Positions 8,860 to 17,633 of a stretch of 64,000 nt of DNA are shown piece after piece. This DNA comes from Akkermansia muciniphila (GTDB taxonomy: Bacteria > Pseudomonadota > Gammaproteobacteria > Burkholderiales > Burkholderiaceae_C). Location: contig CALQKH020000002.1 of the NCBI GenBank assembly GCA_943331105.2, positions 186,001-250,000 of the forward strand, read 5' to 3'. The notes below the pieces were generated by a model. The model ran no database searches. It was given only the letters and a program-made list of their open reading frames with translations, and was not told where the DNA came from. The first letter of the stretch is position 1. Every line of letters begins with the position of its first letter. A program made the translations under genes and the position numbers.

Positions 8860-9327
8860 TTGCAACTGAACATCAACGGCCTAAGCCACAGCACAAGCTC
8901 AGACCCGAGCATGCCTTTGCTGTGGGTGCTGCGTGACGAACTGAACCTCACCGGTACCAAATTCGGCTGCGGCATTGCCGCTTGCGGAGCCTGTACGGTG
9001 CACGTGGGCGGTCAGCCCGTGCGCTCGTGTGTGATGCCCGTCTCGGCGGTGGCCCATCAGGCGATCAAAACCATCGAATCTTTGGGCACTGCAGAAAAAC
9101 CCCACCCGCTGCAAGCGGCCTGGATCGCCGAGCAAGTGCCTCAGTGCGGCTATTGCCAAAGCGGCATGCTGATGGCCGCTGCGGCCCTGCTGGACAAAAA
9201 TCCACAGCCCAGCGACTCAGACATCGACGCGGCCATGACCAACCTGTGCCGCTGCGGCACCTACCAACGCGTGCGCGCCGCCATCCACCGGGCTGCTGCC
9301 AGCTTGAAGAAAGGTGGTGCCGCATGA
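8860..9327 (+). CDS. iorA: (2Fe-2S) subunit of a molybdenum hydroxylase (isoquinoline 1-oxidoreductase alpha-like)
   Basis: Small electron-transfer subunit of a xanthine-oxidase-family enzyme. The 155 residues hold both clusters: the plant-type site Cys37, 42, 45, 57 ([16 protein letters not shown]...RSC) and the second site Cys96, 99, 130, 132 (QCGYCQSGM and LCRCGTYQR). The reading frame has no ATG; TTG at 8860 gives the family-like start LNINGLSHS. The ATG at 8831 is in another frame and stops after 12 codons. It overlaps the large subunit by ATGA. The true substrate is unknown: members oxidise N-heterocycles or aldehydes. Confidence 0.88.
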   Translation: MQLNINGLSHSTSSDPSMPLLWVLRDELNLTGTKFGCGIAACGACTVHVGGQPVRSCVMPVSAVAHQAIKTIESLGTAEKPHPLQAAWIAEQVPQCGYCQSGMLMAAAALLDKNPQPSDSDIDAAMTNLCRCGTYQRVRAAIHRAAASLKKGGAA

Positions 9328-11591
9328 AACGCCGTACCTGGCTCTTGAGTGCCCTGGGCGCCACCGGCGCATTGGTCGTCGGCTGGGGCGTCATGCCCGC
9401 ACGCTCGCGCTTGGGCTCACCCAATCTGATGCTCAAAACCCAAGGCGATGTGGCCCTGAACGGCTGGGTCAAGATCGCCTCTGATGGCGGGGTGGTTTTG
9501 GCCATGCCGCGCAGCGAAATGGGCCAGGGCGTGCACACGGCGCTGGCCATGCTGGTGGCCGAAGAGTTGGATGTACCCCTTAGCCGCGTTCGTCTGGAGC
9601 AAGCCAGTGGCGACAGCATTTATGGCAACGTGGCCATGCTGGTGGCCAGCCTGCCCTTTCACCCTCTGGACAGCGAAGGCGAGCACAAGCCCACCAAAAT
9701 CAAGATGGGCGAATGGCTGGTGGGCAAAGTCGCCCGCGAACTGGGCCTCAACGCCACAGGTGGGTCCTCCTCTATCGCTGACCTGTGGGACCCTTTGCGC
9801 ATGGCCGCTGCCACCGCACGCGCCAGCTTGTTGCAGGCCGCTGCGGCCGCATGGAAAGTGCCCGCCAACGAGATCACCGTGGCCTCTGGCGTGATGCAAC
9901 ATGCTTCGGGTCAATCGGCGCACTATGGCCAGATGGTGGCTGCCGCTTCGGGCGGCACGCCCTCGGGCATCCAAACCAAATCACGCGAACGCTGGCAGCT
10001 CATCGGTCAACCCGCACCGCGCACCGACGTCCCCTCCAAAGTCACAGGCCAAGCCACTTTCGGGCTGGACGTGCGACTGCCCGGCATGCTGTTTGCTGCG
10101 GTGCAAATGTGCCCCATGTTGGGCGGGACAGCCGCCTCCATGGACACGAAGGGCGCCTTGGCCCTCAAGGGCGTGTCCAAAGTCGTGGCGCTCGACGCCT
10201 GGGGCGGCGGCACAGCAGGCTTGGCCGTCGTGGGGCAAACCACCTGGCACGCCCGCCAAGGCGTTCAGGCGATCAAGGTGCAATGGCAGGCCCCTGCCAC
10301 GGGCGCGGTGGACACCCAGCGCATCCAGGCCGACTTGCTCAAAGCCTTGAACACCGAAAGCGGCTTCACCTTCCACGAACAAGGCGTGCCCACACAGGCC
10401 GAAAAAGCCGCCACCACCCGCATCGACGCGCTGTACCAAGCGCCCTACCTGGCCCACATCACGATGGAGCCGATGAACTGCACAGCGCAAGTCAAAGATG
10501 GCAACGTAGAGATCTGGGTGCCCACTCAAGTGCCGCAAATGGCACGTGACATGGCCGCCAAAGTGGCCAAGGTCGACGTGACACAAGTCACCGTCCACGT
10601 CACCCAATTGGGTGGTGGTTTCGGTCGTCGTCTGGACGTCGACTTTGTTGGCCAAGCTGTCCAAGTGGCCATGGCCTGCGAGGGCCAGCCAGTGCAACTG
10701 AGCTGGTCTCGCGATGAAGACATGAAGCACGACTTTTACCGGCCGATGCACCTGGCCAAGTTTCAGGCCTCGCTGGACGATAAAGGCGAAGTCAGCAGCT
10801 TGCGCATCAAATCAGCCGGTGACGCCATCACCCCACGCTGGATGGCGCGAGCAGCGCCGCTCCTGTCGGGTCCCATCGACATGCCCGACAAAACCACCTC
10901 CGAAGGACTGTTCGATTTACCCTACGGCTTTTTGAACCAGCACATGAGCCATGTGGCCACCCAATCGGGCGTGCCGGTGGGCTTTTGGCGCTCGGTTGGT
11001 CATTCGCACAACGCATTTTTCTCGGAAAGCTTCATCGACGAGCTGGCCATGGCCACGAAGCAAGACCCGCTGGCCTTCCGCCTGAAGCTGTTGAAAGACG
11101 CGCCGCGCTACGCCGCGGTGCTCAAGCTGGCCGCCGACAAAGCAGCTTGGGGCACGCCCCTGCCCGCAGGCCGTGCGCGGGGCATCGCGCTGCACAAATC
11201 CTTTGGCGCCATCGTGGCGCAAGTGGCCGAAGTCTCGTTGGCCAACGACCAGATCCGTGTGCACCGTGTGGTGTGTGCCATCGACTGCGGCACCGTGGTC
11301 AACCCCGGCACCGTGGCCCAACAAATGGAAAGCAGCGTGGTCTATGCACTGAGCGCCGCGCTTTTCGGTCAAGTCGACATTGTGGGCGGCGTGGTGCAAC
11401 AAAGCAACTTTTCTGACGCACCCATACTCTCGCTTGATCAGACTCCGGTGGTGGAAACCCACATCGTGTCCAGCACCCGCCACCCAGCAGGCGTTGGCGA
11501 ACCGGCTGTACCGCCATTGGCACCGGCCGTGGGCAATGCGCTGTTTGTCCTCACGGGCAAGCGGCAAAGAGCCTTGCCTTTGGTGGTGTGA
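9324..11591 (+). CDS. iorB: molybdopterin-binding subunit of a molybdenum hydroxylase (isoquinoline 1-oxidoreductase beta-like)
   Basis: Large catalytic subunit, 755 residues. The N-terminus [20 protein letters not shown] resembles a twin-arginine signal, so the enzyme may be periplasmic or membrane-attached. Molybdopterin-family landmarks include the repeated [14 protein letters not shown] segment, [46 protein letters not shown] and [20 protein letters not shown] near the C-terminus, where the Glu of GVGEP is the expected general base. Together with the small subunit it is the two-gene IorAB form without an FAD subunit; electrons probably pass to a cytochrome or quinone. It ends two bases from the convergent transglycosylase gene. 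Confidence 0.87.
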   Translation: MKRRTWLLSALGATGALVVGWGVMPARSRLGSPNLMLKTQGDVALNGWVKIASDGGVVLAMPRSEMGQGVHTALAMLVAEELDVPLSRVRLEQASGDSIYGNVAMLVASLPFHPLDSEGEHKPTKIKMGEWLVGKVARELGLNATGGSSSIADLWDPLRMAAATARASLLQAAAAAWKVPANEITVASGVMQHASGQSAHYGQMVAAASGGTPSGIQTKSRERWQLIGQPAPRTDVPSKVTGQATFGLDVRLPGMLFAAVQMCPMLGGTAASMDTKGALALKGVSKVVALDAWGGGTAGLAVVGQTTWHARQGVQAIKVQWQAPATGAVDTQRIQADLLKALNTESGFTFHEQGVPTQAEKAATTRIDALYQAPYLAHITMEPMNCTAQVKDGNVEIWVPTQVPQMARDMAAKVAKVDVTQVTVHVTQLGGGFGRRLDVDFVGQAVQVAMACEGQPVQLSWSRDEDMKHDFYRPMHLAKFQASLDDKGEVSSLRIKSAGDAITPRWMARAAPLLSGPIDMPDKTTSEGLFDLPYGFLNQHMSHVATQSGVPVGFWRSVGHSHNAFFSESFIDELAMATKQDPLAFRLKLLKDAPRYAAVLKLAADKAAWGTPLPAGRARGIALHKSFGAIVAQVAEVSLANDQIRVHRVVCAIDCGTVVNPGTVAQQMESSVVYALSAALFGQVDIVGGVVQQSNFSDAPILSLDQTPVVETHIVSSTRHPAGVGEPAVPPLAPAVGNALFVLTGKRQRALPLVV

Positions 11592-11593
11592 GC

Positions 11594-12823
11594 TCAGCCG
11601 CCCCGAAGGGCCTTGAGGATTTTTTGGCCACCACGGCCATTGGCCTCGAGGCCCAGACGCTGCTGCTCGGCCCGAACCGCCTGGCGCGATTTGTCGCCCA
11701 GCATGCCGTCGATCGGGCCGATATCATGACCACGCATCACCAGCAGGCCCTGCAACTCGCGTCGCTCGGCGCGTGACAGGCCCCCGTCATCAGTGGGCCA
11801 AGGTGTGGCGAATGGGCCAGCGCCGCGCAGGCGGTCGCTCAGGTGGGCAATCGCTAAGCCGTAACTTTCGGCCGCGTTGTAGCTGTAAAGCGCATCAAAG
11901 TTGCGCGTCACCAAAAACGCCGGACCATTGGCACCCGCCAGCGTCAGCAAGCCCACTGAACCCAAACTTTCTGGCAAGGCAGAGCCATCCATGCGGCGCA
12001 CGCCACGGGCGGTCCATTCAGCCACCGGGCGTTTGCTGCGTCGGCCTTCTCCGGCCAATGAGATGCCTGCTGGCAGCTTCACCTCGATGCCCCAAGGCAG
12101 GCCAATTTGCCAACCCGCACGGGCCAAAAAGTTGGCGGTTGAGCCCAGTGCATCCACGCTGCTGTCCATCAGGTCGGCACGGCCGTCGCCGTCAAAGTCC
12201 ACCGCCAAGCGTTCAAACGTGGTGGGCATGAACTGGGTGTGCCCAAAGGCCCCCGCCCACGAACCCACCAAGCGCTCAGGGGCGATGTGACCGGCCTGCA
12301 AAATGCGCAGCGCCGCAAAAAACTCACCCCGGAAAAAATTTTGTCGACGCCCGTGGCACGACAGGGTGCCCAGCGCTTGCACCAACGGGTATTTGCCAAA
12401 GGTTTGGCCAAAATTGCTCTCCACACCCCACACAGCCACCACTGTGGCAGGGTCCACGCCAAAGCGTTGTTCGGCGCGGACCAAGGCTTGGCGCTGCTCA
12501 GTCAGACGCGCGGCACCATCGGCCACACGCTCATCGTCCACCAAGGCCGACATGTAATCCCAGATGGGCATGCGAAATTCGGGCTGGAAATTCAGCTTTT
12601 CGATCACACTGAAATCGGCTTGCAAGCCCGCCGTGTGCCGCGTCCAGGTGGCATCACTCACCTTTCCAGTGCGAGCTGCCGGGCGCAGCTCGGCCATGCA
12701 GGCCGATAAATCGGAGCTTTGCGCCCAAGCTGTTGGGCTAAGCCATGAGCTGGCCATGACCGCGCTTAAGGCGGCTGCCCGCACCAGGACCATGGTGAAT
12801 GGGTTGGATGGACGTGGTGTCAT
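11594..12823 (-). CDS. lytic murein transglycosylase (MltB family) with peptidoglycan-binding domain
   Basis: Periplasmic enzyme that cleaves the glycan strand of peptidoglycan to 1,6-anhydro-MurNAc. The 409-residue protein has a signal peptide (about 1-34, ending SPTAWA), a transglycosylase domain with the catalytic Glu135 in VWGVESNFGQTFG and GSWAGAFGHTQFMPTTFERLAVDFDGDG, and a C-terminal PG_binding_1-like repeat (GLSRAERRELQGLLVMRGHD to the end). No lipobox is seen, so it is probably soluble rather than a lipoprotein. Convergent with iorB. The second Met, at residue 11, is an alternative start. Confidence 0.9.
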   Translation of the reverse strand: MTPRPSNPFTMVLVRAAALSAVMASSWLSPTAWAQSSDLSACMAELRPAARTGKVSDATWTRHTAGLQADFSVIEKLNFQPEFRMPIWDYMSALVDDERVADGAARLTEQRQALVRAEQRFGVDPATVVAVWGVESNFGQTFGKYPLVQALGTLSCHGRRQNFFRGEFFAALRILQAGHIAPERLVGSWAGAFGHTQFMPTTFERLAVDFDGDGRADLMDSSVDALGSTANFLARAGWQIGLPWGIEVKLPAGISLAGEGRRSKRPVAEWTARGVRRMDGSALPESLGSVGLLTLAGANGPAFLVTRNFDALYSYNAAESYGLAIAHLSDRLRGAGPFATPWPTDDGGLSRAERRELQGLLVMRGHDIGPIDGMLGDKSRQAVRAEQQRLGLEANGRGGQKILKALRGG

Positions 12824-12911
12824 GAAGGAAAGTTCCGGAAAGTTTGCAAGCGTCTGAATGCGCGCCAGCGAATGAACAGCTTAAAGTGCACGGACGATAA
12901 ACGCTGGGCTT

Positions 12912-14111
12912 TCAGCGATCCAAGCTTGCCCCACCCGCATACAACCAAGGCACATCCATCAAGCGCTCGCCCAACAGGCGCATGGACAAGTTGCGCCCCC
13001 AAGCCACTGGGCCAGTCGCATGGAAGATGCGGCCATTGCGGATGGCCCGCGCTTGCACGCGCGCATTACGCGCCCAGCGTTGCTGAGCATAAGCTTGTAA
13101 ACGCTCTGGCACGCCGCCAGAGTCTTGGACTAGGCACTGCGCCAGCACCTGCGCGTCTTCGATGGCCATGCCCGCGCCCTGCGCCAAATAAGGCCGCATG
13201 GGGTGCGCCGCGTCGCCCAGCAAAGCCACGCGGCCTTGCGCCATGTCGCTGGCACCGCTAACGGGCGCTCGGTCGTGCAGCGCCCACTGCCGCCAAGCGG
13301 GCACCGATGCCAATCGCTCGTGCAAATCGCGGCCCACCGCGCCCATGGCCTGCATCAGTGCCAGGGTATGCCCGGCCTTGTCCCATTCTTGGGCTTGTTC
13401 TGGCTTGACGCCGTGCACGATGGCCACCAGGTTGAGCCACTGCCCGCTGCGCACCGGGTAATGCACCACATGCAGTCGCGGCCCCATCCAGACGGTGACC
13501 TGGTCGCTGCGCAAGTGCGCGGGCAAATCGGCCTGCGCTACAAGCGCCCGATACGCCAAGTGCCCAGTAAAACGCGCCGGGGCATCGCCCAGCAACTGCT
13601 GGCGCACCGTGCTCCATACGCCATCGGCCCCGATCAAGGCGCTGGCCTGCAAGCTGAGGCCCTCCGCCGTGTTCACTTCCAAAGCCGCTTCGCTGTCCTG
13701 CCAACCTTTCACGGTCTGACCCAGCAGCATGTCCACCCCAGCGCTCTGAGCTGCCCGGTGCAACAAGCCCTGCAAATCTGCCCGGTGGATGGTGACGTAA
13801 GGCGCGCCATAACGTGCCTGAGCCCGTTCGCCCAAAGTCAGCGTGCCCAGAACCTGCCCGGTTTGGGCATCACGCGCTTGCAACTGCTCAGGGAAAGCCG
13901 CCAACTGCGCCAGCGCTTTTTCCAGACCCCAGGCTTGCAAAATGCGCGTCACATTGGGTCCAATCTGGATGCCTGCACCCACCTCGCTCAGTTGCGGTGC
14001 GCGCTCTAGCAACTTCACTTGCACGCCGCGCTGCGCACACGCCAAGGCAGCGGCTAAGCCGCCTATGCCGCCGCCCGCGATCACCACCTGTTCATGCTCT
14101 TGGCTTGCCAT
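12912..14111 (-). CDS. FAD-dependent monooxygenase (3-hydroxybenzoate 6-/salicylate hydroxylase type)
   Basis: A 399-residue class A flavoprotein hydroxylase. It has the Rossmann fingerprint VVIAGGGIGGLAAALACAQRG near 8-28, ERAPQLSEVGAGIQIGPNVTR, and the second FAD motif GDAAHPMRPYLAQGAGMAIEDA near residue 297. These enzymes use NAD(P)H and oxygen to hydroxylate aromatic rings; closest by eye to 3-hydroxybenzoate 6-monooxygenase or salicylate hydroxylase, but substrate cannot be read from sequence. The start is the ATG at 14111. It is 54 bases downstream of the aldo/keto reductase gene on the same strand; no ring-cleavage gene is adjacent. Confidence 0.85.
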   Translation of the reverse strand: MASQEHEQVVIAGGGIGGLAAALACAQRGVQVKLLERAPQLSEVGAGIQIGPNVTRILQAWGLEKALAQLAAFPEQLQARDAQTGQVLGTLTLGERAQARYGAPYVTIHRADLQGLLHRAAQSAGVDMLLGQTVKGWQDSEAALEVNTAEGLSLQASALIGADGVWSTVRQQLLGDAPARFTGHLAYRALVAQADLPAHLRSDQVTVWMGPRLHVVHYPVRSGQWLNLVAIVHGVKPEQAQEWDKAGHTLALMQAMGAVGRDLHERLASVPAWRQWALHDRAPVSGASDMAQGRVALLGDAAHPMRPYLAQGAGMAIEDAQVLAQCLVQDSGGVPERLQAYAQQRWARNARVQARAIRNGRIFHATGPVAWGRNLSMRLLGERLMDVPWLYAGGASLDR

Positions 14112-14165
14112 ACTTGGATTGTGCGGCAAACCCAAGTTTGGCCAGCTGCAAATCATCAGGCAGTT

Positions 14166-15161
14166 TCAGCGCCCATTCATTGGATATGAAGGATCGTTGT
14201 ATCCCGGTGTGGACGGATGCCCTGGTGCCACCAGGCTGTTGACCAAGGCTTCGTCTTCGGCGCTGATCTGCACCTGCAGCGCCCCGGCGTAGTCTTGCCA
14301 CTGGGCCAAAGTGCGCGGGCCTGCGATGACCGCACTCACATGGCGGTTGGCCAGCACCCAGGCTGTGGCAAAGTGGGCCAAAGACACGCCTTTGCTCTGG
14401 CAATGCTGCAACAAAACTTGGGCCACTTGCAGGGACTCTTCTCGGAACTCGGTCTCCAAAATACGTTTGTCACCCCGGGCGACGCGGCTGCCCTCTACGG
14501 GCGTCTGGCCTGGCGCATATTTGCCGGTGAGCACCCCACGCGCGATGGGGCTGTAAGGCACCACGCCCAAGCCGAAGTGACCACAAGCCTCCAGAATTTC
14601 CACCTCGGGCAAACGGTTGAGCAGGTTGTAATAAGGCTGGCACACCACCGGGCCGAGCATGTTCATCTGGCGCGCCATGTTGACCATCTCGGCAATGCGC
14701 CAGCCCCTGAAGTTGGACACGCCCCAGTAGCGAATCTTGCCATCGCGCAACAAGGCCTCAATGGCCCGCAAAGGCTCTTCCAAGTTCATACCGTTGTAGT
14801 CGCGGTGCAGGTAATAGATGTCCAGGTGATCGGTGCCCAAGCGGCGCAAGCTGTCCTCGCAGCCACGCAGCATCCAACTGCGCGAGTAGCCTTGCTGGTT
14901 GGGCTGGTCCGACATCGGGTTACCGACCTTGCTGGCCAAGACCCACTGCTGGCGTTGCCCCTTGAGGATTTGACCCACCATCTCCTCTGACTTGCCCCGC
15001 GTGTACACGTCAGCGGTATCGATGAAGTTGCAGCCTTTTTCGTGCGCATCGGCCACAATGGCGCGTGCATCATCCAGCGGCGTTTGGTCACCAAACATCA
15101 TGGTGCCCAAGCACAGACGAGAGACTTTCAGGGGGCTTTTGCCCAAGGTGGTCAATTGCAT
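14166..15161 (-). CDS. aldo/keto reductase
   Basis: NADPH-dependent carbonyl reductase with a TIM-barrel fold, 331 residues. The family tetrad is present: Asp48 and Tyr53 (FIDTADVYTRG), Lys78 (VLASKVGN) and His119 (YYLHRDYN). The start MQLTTLGKSPLKVSRLCLGT at 15161 has a GGAG Shine-Dalgarno. The N-terminus and the MMFGDQTPLDDA segment resemble the YajO/AKR13-14-like group. Substrate unknown. Confidence 0.9.
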   Translation of the reverse strand: MQLTTLGKSPLKVSRLCLGTMMFGDQTPLDDARAIVADAHEKGCNFIDTADVYTRGKSEEMVGQILKGQRQQWVLASKVGNPMSDQPNQQGYSRSWMLRGCEDSLRRLGTDHLDIYYLHRDYNGMNLEEPLRAIEALLRDGKIRYWGVSNFRGWRIAEMVNMARQMNMLGPVVCQPYYNLLNRLPEVEILEACGHFGLGVVPYSPIARGVLTGKYAPGQTPVEGSRVARGDKRILETEFREESLQVAQVLLQHCQSKGVSLAHFATAWVLANRHVSAVIAGPRTLAQWQDYAGALQVQISAEDEALVNSLVAPGHPSTPGYNDPSYPMNGR

Positions 15162-15269
15162 GTCGAGTTCTCCAAAGAAACAGGGAAGCCGCAAGCACTT
15201 GGACTCTGACTCGCGGTACACAAAAGATCTTAACCACGCGGCCTATAGGGGGCTGTCCAAAACGGACAC

Positions 15270-15300
15270 AAAAAAGCCCGCGCTGCTAGGCGCGGGCTTT
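15270..15300 (-). terminator. rho-independent terminator after the MBL-fold hydrolase
   Basis: An 11-base-pair perfect stem, AAAGCCCGCGC (15273-15283) with GCGCGGGCTTT (15290-15300), six-base loop, and a T tract on the minus strand. It separates the hydrolase gene from the aldo/keto reductase gene. Confidence 0.88.
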
Positions 15301-15325
15301 GAAGTGCTGTGAAGCAGCGGAACGC

Positions 15326-16288
15326 TTAGGCCACCGGCACAAACTGGTAGCCATTGCCCGATGGTGTGATGGAGCCAAAGGCCGGGAACGGAAAGTGGAA
15401 GCCACCGGCCATCATTTTTTCATTGACCAGCATGTCAAAGATGCGGCGGCGGCTTTGGCGGGCCATCTCTGGGTTCATGTCAAACAACACGGCCCAATCG
15501 GGGTTGCGTGCAAACAAAGACGGCACGTTGGTGATGTCGGCCACATAGGCAAAGGACTGTCCTTCAGAGCGCGCCGTGAACAAGGTGTGACCCGGAGTGT
15601 GGCCAAAAGCGGCCACTGATTGGATGCCGGGGGCCAAGTTGCTGCCTGGCTCGAACTTGACCAATTGGTCTGCTGTCAAACCCGTCAAGGCACGCTTGAC
15701 GGCCCCAAAAGCGCCTTGCATCTGCGCTGGTGCTGCCGCGATGCGGGCTTCGTCCGTCCAGAAGGCGTGTTCGGGCGCCGGGACATGCACGCGGGCGTTG
15801 GGGTAAACCAAGTTGCCGTTTTTGAAACGCAAGCCATTGATGTGGTCGCCATGAAAGTGACTGAGCACCACGTTGTTGATGTCTTCTGGCTTGAAACCCG
15901 CTGCGGCCAGGTTGCCCAACAACTTGCCTGTGGTGGGCGGACCGTTGTCGGCAAAACCAGTGTCAAACAAATAGCGCTGGTTGCCGTTGATCAACAAAAA
16001 CGGGGTGTATGGCACATCGATGTAATCGGTGGGCAGATTTTGCGAGGCCAGCAGGGCCTTGACTTGGTCGAGCGGCACGGCGGGCACGAACTCCTGACCC
16101 AGTGGGCGGCGCACCGCGCCATCGTTCAGGGCAATGACCTCCATGGTCCCCAATTTCATGCGCCGAAAGCCCACCGAGGGCAAGTCGGGTGCGCCGAACT
16201 GTGGCGTGTTTTGTGACCAAACGGAAGAAAAGGTCAAGGCAGTGGCACTGGCCAGGCCTGTACCCAGAAAATGGCGGCGGTTGAGCAT
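15326..16288 (-). CDS. Tat-exported metallo-beta-lactamase-fold hydrolase
   Basis: A 320-residue zinc hydrolase. The N-terminus NRRHFLGTGLASATALTFSS followed by VWSQ is a convincing twin-arginine signal, so the protein folds in the cytoplasm and acts in the periplasm. The metal motif HFHGDH (144-149) and the later FGHTPGHTLF and YVADITNVP supply the remaining ligands. The family includes lactonases, glyoxalase II and phosphodiesterases. This subgroup (PYTPFLLINGNQRYLFDTGF) resembles Tat-exported MBL proteins of unknown substrate that are annotated as quorum-quenching-like, without proof. A GGAG ribosome site precedes the ATG, and a strong terminator follows. Confidence 0.87.
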   Translation of the reverse strand: MLNRRHFLGTGLASATALTFSSVWSQNTPQFGAPDLPSVGFRRMKLGTMEVIALNDGAVRRPLGQEFVPAVPLDQVKALLASQNLPTDYIDVPYTPFLLINGNQRYLFDTGFADNGPPTTGKLLGNLAAAGFKPEDINNVVLSHFHGDHINGLRFKNGNLVYPNARVHVPAPEHAFWTDEARIAAAPAQMQGAFGAVKRALTGLTADQLVKFEPGSNLAPGIQSVAAFGHTPGHTLFTARSEGQSFAYVADITNVPSLFARNPDWAVLFDMNPEMARQSRRRIFDMLVNEKMMAGGFHFPFPAFGSITPSGNGYQFVPVA

Positions 16289-16436
16289 GTGTTCTCCAAA
16301 AAAGTGCTTCTACCTTACGCTTTAGCTGGCCCCTGCCCAAAACCAAGCAAATTGACCATGGTCTGTGCTCGGACATGGATCAGTGGGTCAAAGACGCGCC
16401 CTGACTCAGCCTTCGCGTTAAACAATCGCTCAAAAT

Positions 16437-17459
16437 TCAGAGGTAACTCGCTTTGATGGCCTTCATCAGGTCAGAGACAAAACGGTTGGCTGCATTGGAA
16501 CTCGCCCCAATCCAACCAAAGCGCTGAGAAGCCGTGGGGCCGGAACCGTAAGTGCGCATACCTCGATCGATAGGCCCCAACAACAACCCATGTGCAGCTT
16601 CATCGTAGAACCAGAATTCCAGCGGCTGGCCCTCGGCCCTGAGTTGCTCTCCCCATTGGAAAGGCGAAAGACCCAGCACCGCTGGATTGACCTGCAGGCT
16701 GCATCGTTGGGCCGTGCCTGGCGCAGCGCCTTCTGCGGGCTGATTCACCACACAGGGGTCGGTTCGCAGGTGCATCCAATCGTCTGCCGTTCTGCCGCCG
16801 TAGTTGTCGATCTTGCCGAACACCATTTTCAGGGGCACCCGAATCTGATCAGGCATGCCGATGCCTGCCGAAGGCGCCCCTTCAGAAAACACCATCCGGA
16901 CATGCGCAGGATCAACCACAGCAGCCATGTTCAGCGCCACGGTGCCTCCGTTGGATAACCCATGGATGTAAAGGCGTGTGGTATCAATGCGGGCGTTTTG
17001 ACGAATCCAGTGGTAAGCCCCAAGGGTGGCTTTGAAGATCATGCGCTGGCGCGATTCATTGGTGGTGCCGGTCAAAAACAGAGAGGTGCCACGGTACTGA
17101 AAGCCATTCATCTCATAGGCATCAAACAACAAGGTGGCCACACCGCGCGCATTCATCCGCCTGACCATTTCCTGCTCGGCTGAGCCGGGTCCATTGCCCC
17201 CGTGGGCAATGATCATCAAAGGCGGCTTGTCGGCGAGCTTGTCCGCAAAAACACCAGGCATCGACAATTGAACAGAACGGTGGCAGGGATCGAACACGGC
17301 CAATGGCCCTTGGACACGATGAAAGCCGGGACGAATTTCAAGCAATTGGGCCACGCCCGCGGGCGCGGGCCGGCAATCGGATTGAGCTTGCGCAGAGGTC
17401 ATCAAGACCATGGCTGTCAGGAAAGTGCAGACACTGAGACCGTGAAAAGCAAAAGCCAT
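16437..17459 (-). CDS. secreted alpha/beta hydrolase
   Basis: A 340-residue protein with a signal peptide (about 1-26, ending TSAQAQ). Alpha/beta-hydrolase features are LMIIAHGGNGPGS (oxyanion-hole region) and the nucleophile elbow GLSNGG with Ser169, plus a late FYDEAAHGLLLG giving the His. It resembles dienelactone-hydrolase-like or poorly characterised secreted esterases. The start is the ATG at 17459 with TTGGAG nine bases upstream. It stands alone on the minus strand beyond the acnB operon. Confidence 0.78.
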   Translation of the reverse strand: MAFAFHGLSVCTFLTAMVLMTSAQAQSDCRPAPAGVAQLLEIRPGFHRVQGPLAVFDPCHRSVQLSMPGVFADKLADKPPLMIIAHGGNGPGSAEQEMVRRMNARGVATLLFDAYEMNGFQYRGTSLFLTGTTNESRQRMIFKATLGAYHWIRQNARIDTTRLYIHGLSNGGTVALNMAAVVDPAHVRMVFSEGAPSAGIGMPDQIRVPLKMVFGKIDNYGGRTADDWMHLRTDPCVVNQPAEGAAPGTAQRCSLQVNPAVLGLSPFQWGEQLRAEGQPLEFWFYDEAAHGLLLGPIDRGMRTYGSGPTASQRFGWIGASSNAANRFVSDLMKAIKASYL

Positions 17460-17588
17460 TGAAAAGTCTCCAAGAGATTCTTGTGCCCCCTCAAGAGAGA
17501 GGAAACTGGTCAGAGAATACAACGTGGCCCAGGTGAAGAAACAAATGTCAGTGAACCAGAGGTCACACCCATTGTGATCACCAACACG

Positions 17589-17608
17589 AACGGCCCCGAA
17601 GGGCCGTT
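17589..17608 (-). terminator. UUCG hairpin downstream of acnB
   Basis: AACGGCCC and GGGCCGTT form an eight-base-pair stem closed by a TTCG tetraloop on the minus strand, 25 bases after the acnB stop. No T tract follows, so it may protect the 3' end rather than terminate. Confidence 0.5.
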
Positions 17609-17633
17609 TGTGCTCTCAGCGAGGGACCTTAGC

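Noticed and set aside
8831..8869. ATG before the small hydroxylase subunit
   Set aside because: It is out of frame with the iron-sulfur protein and stops after 12 codons, so TTG at 8860 is the better start.
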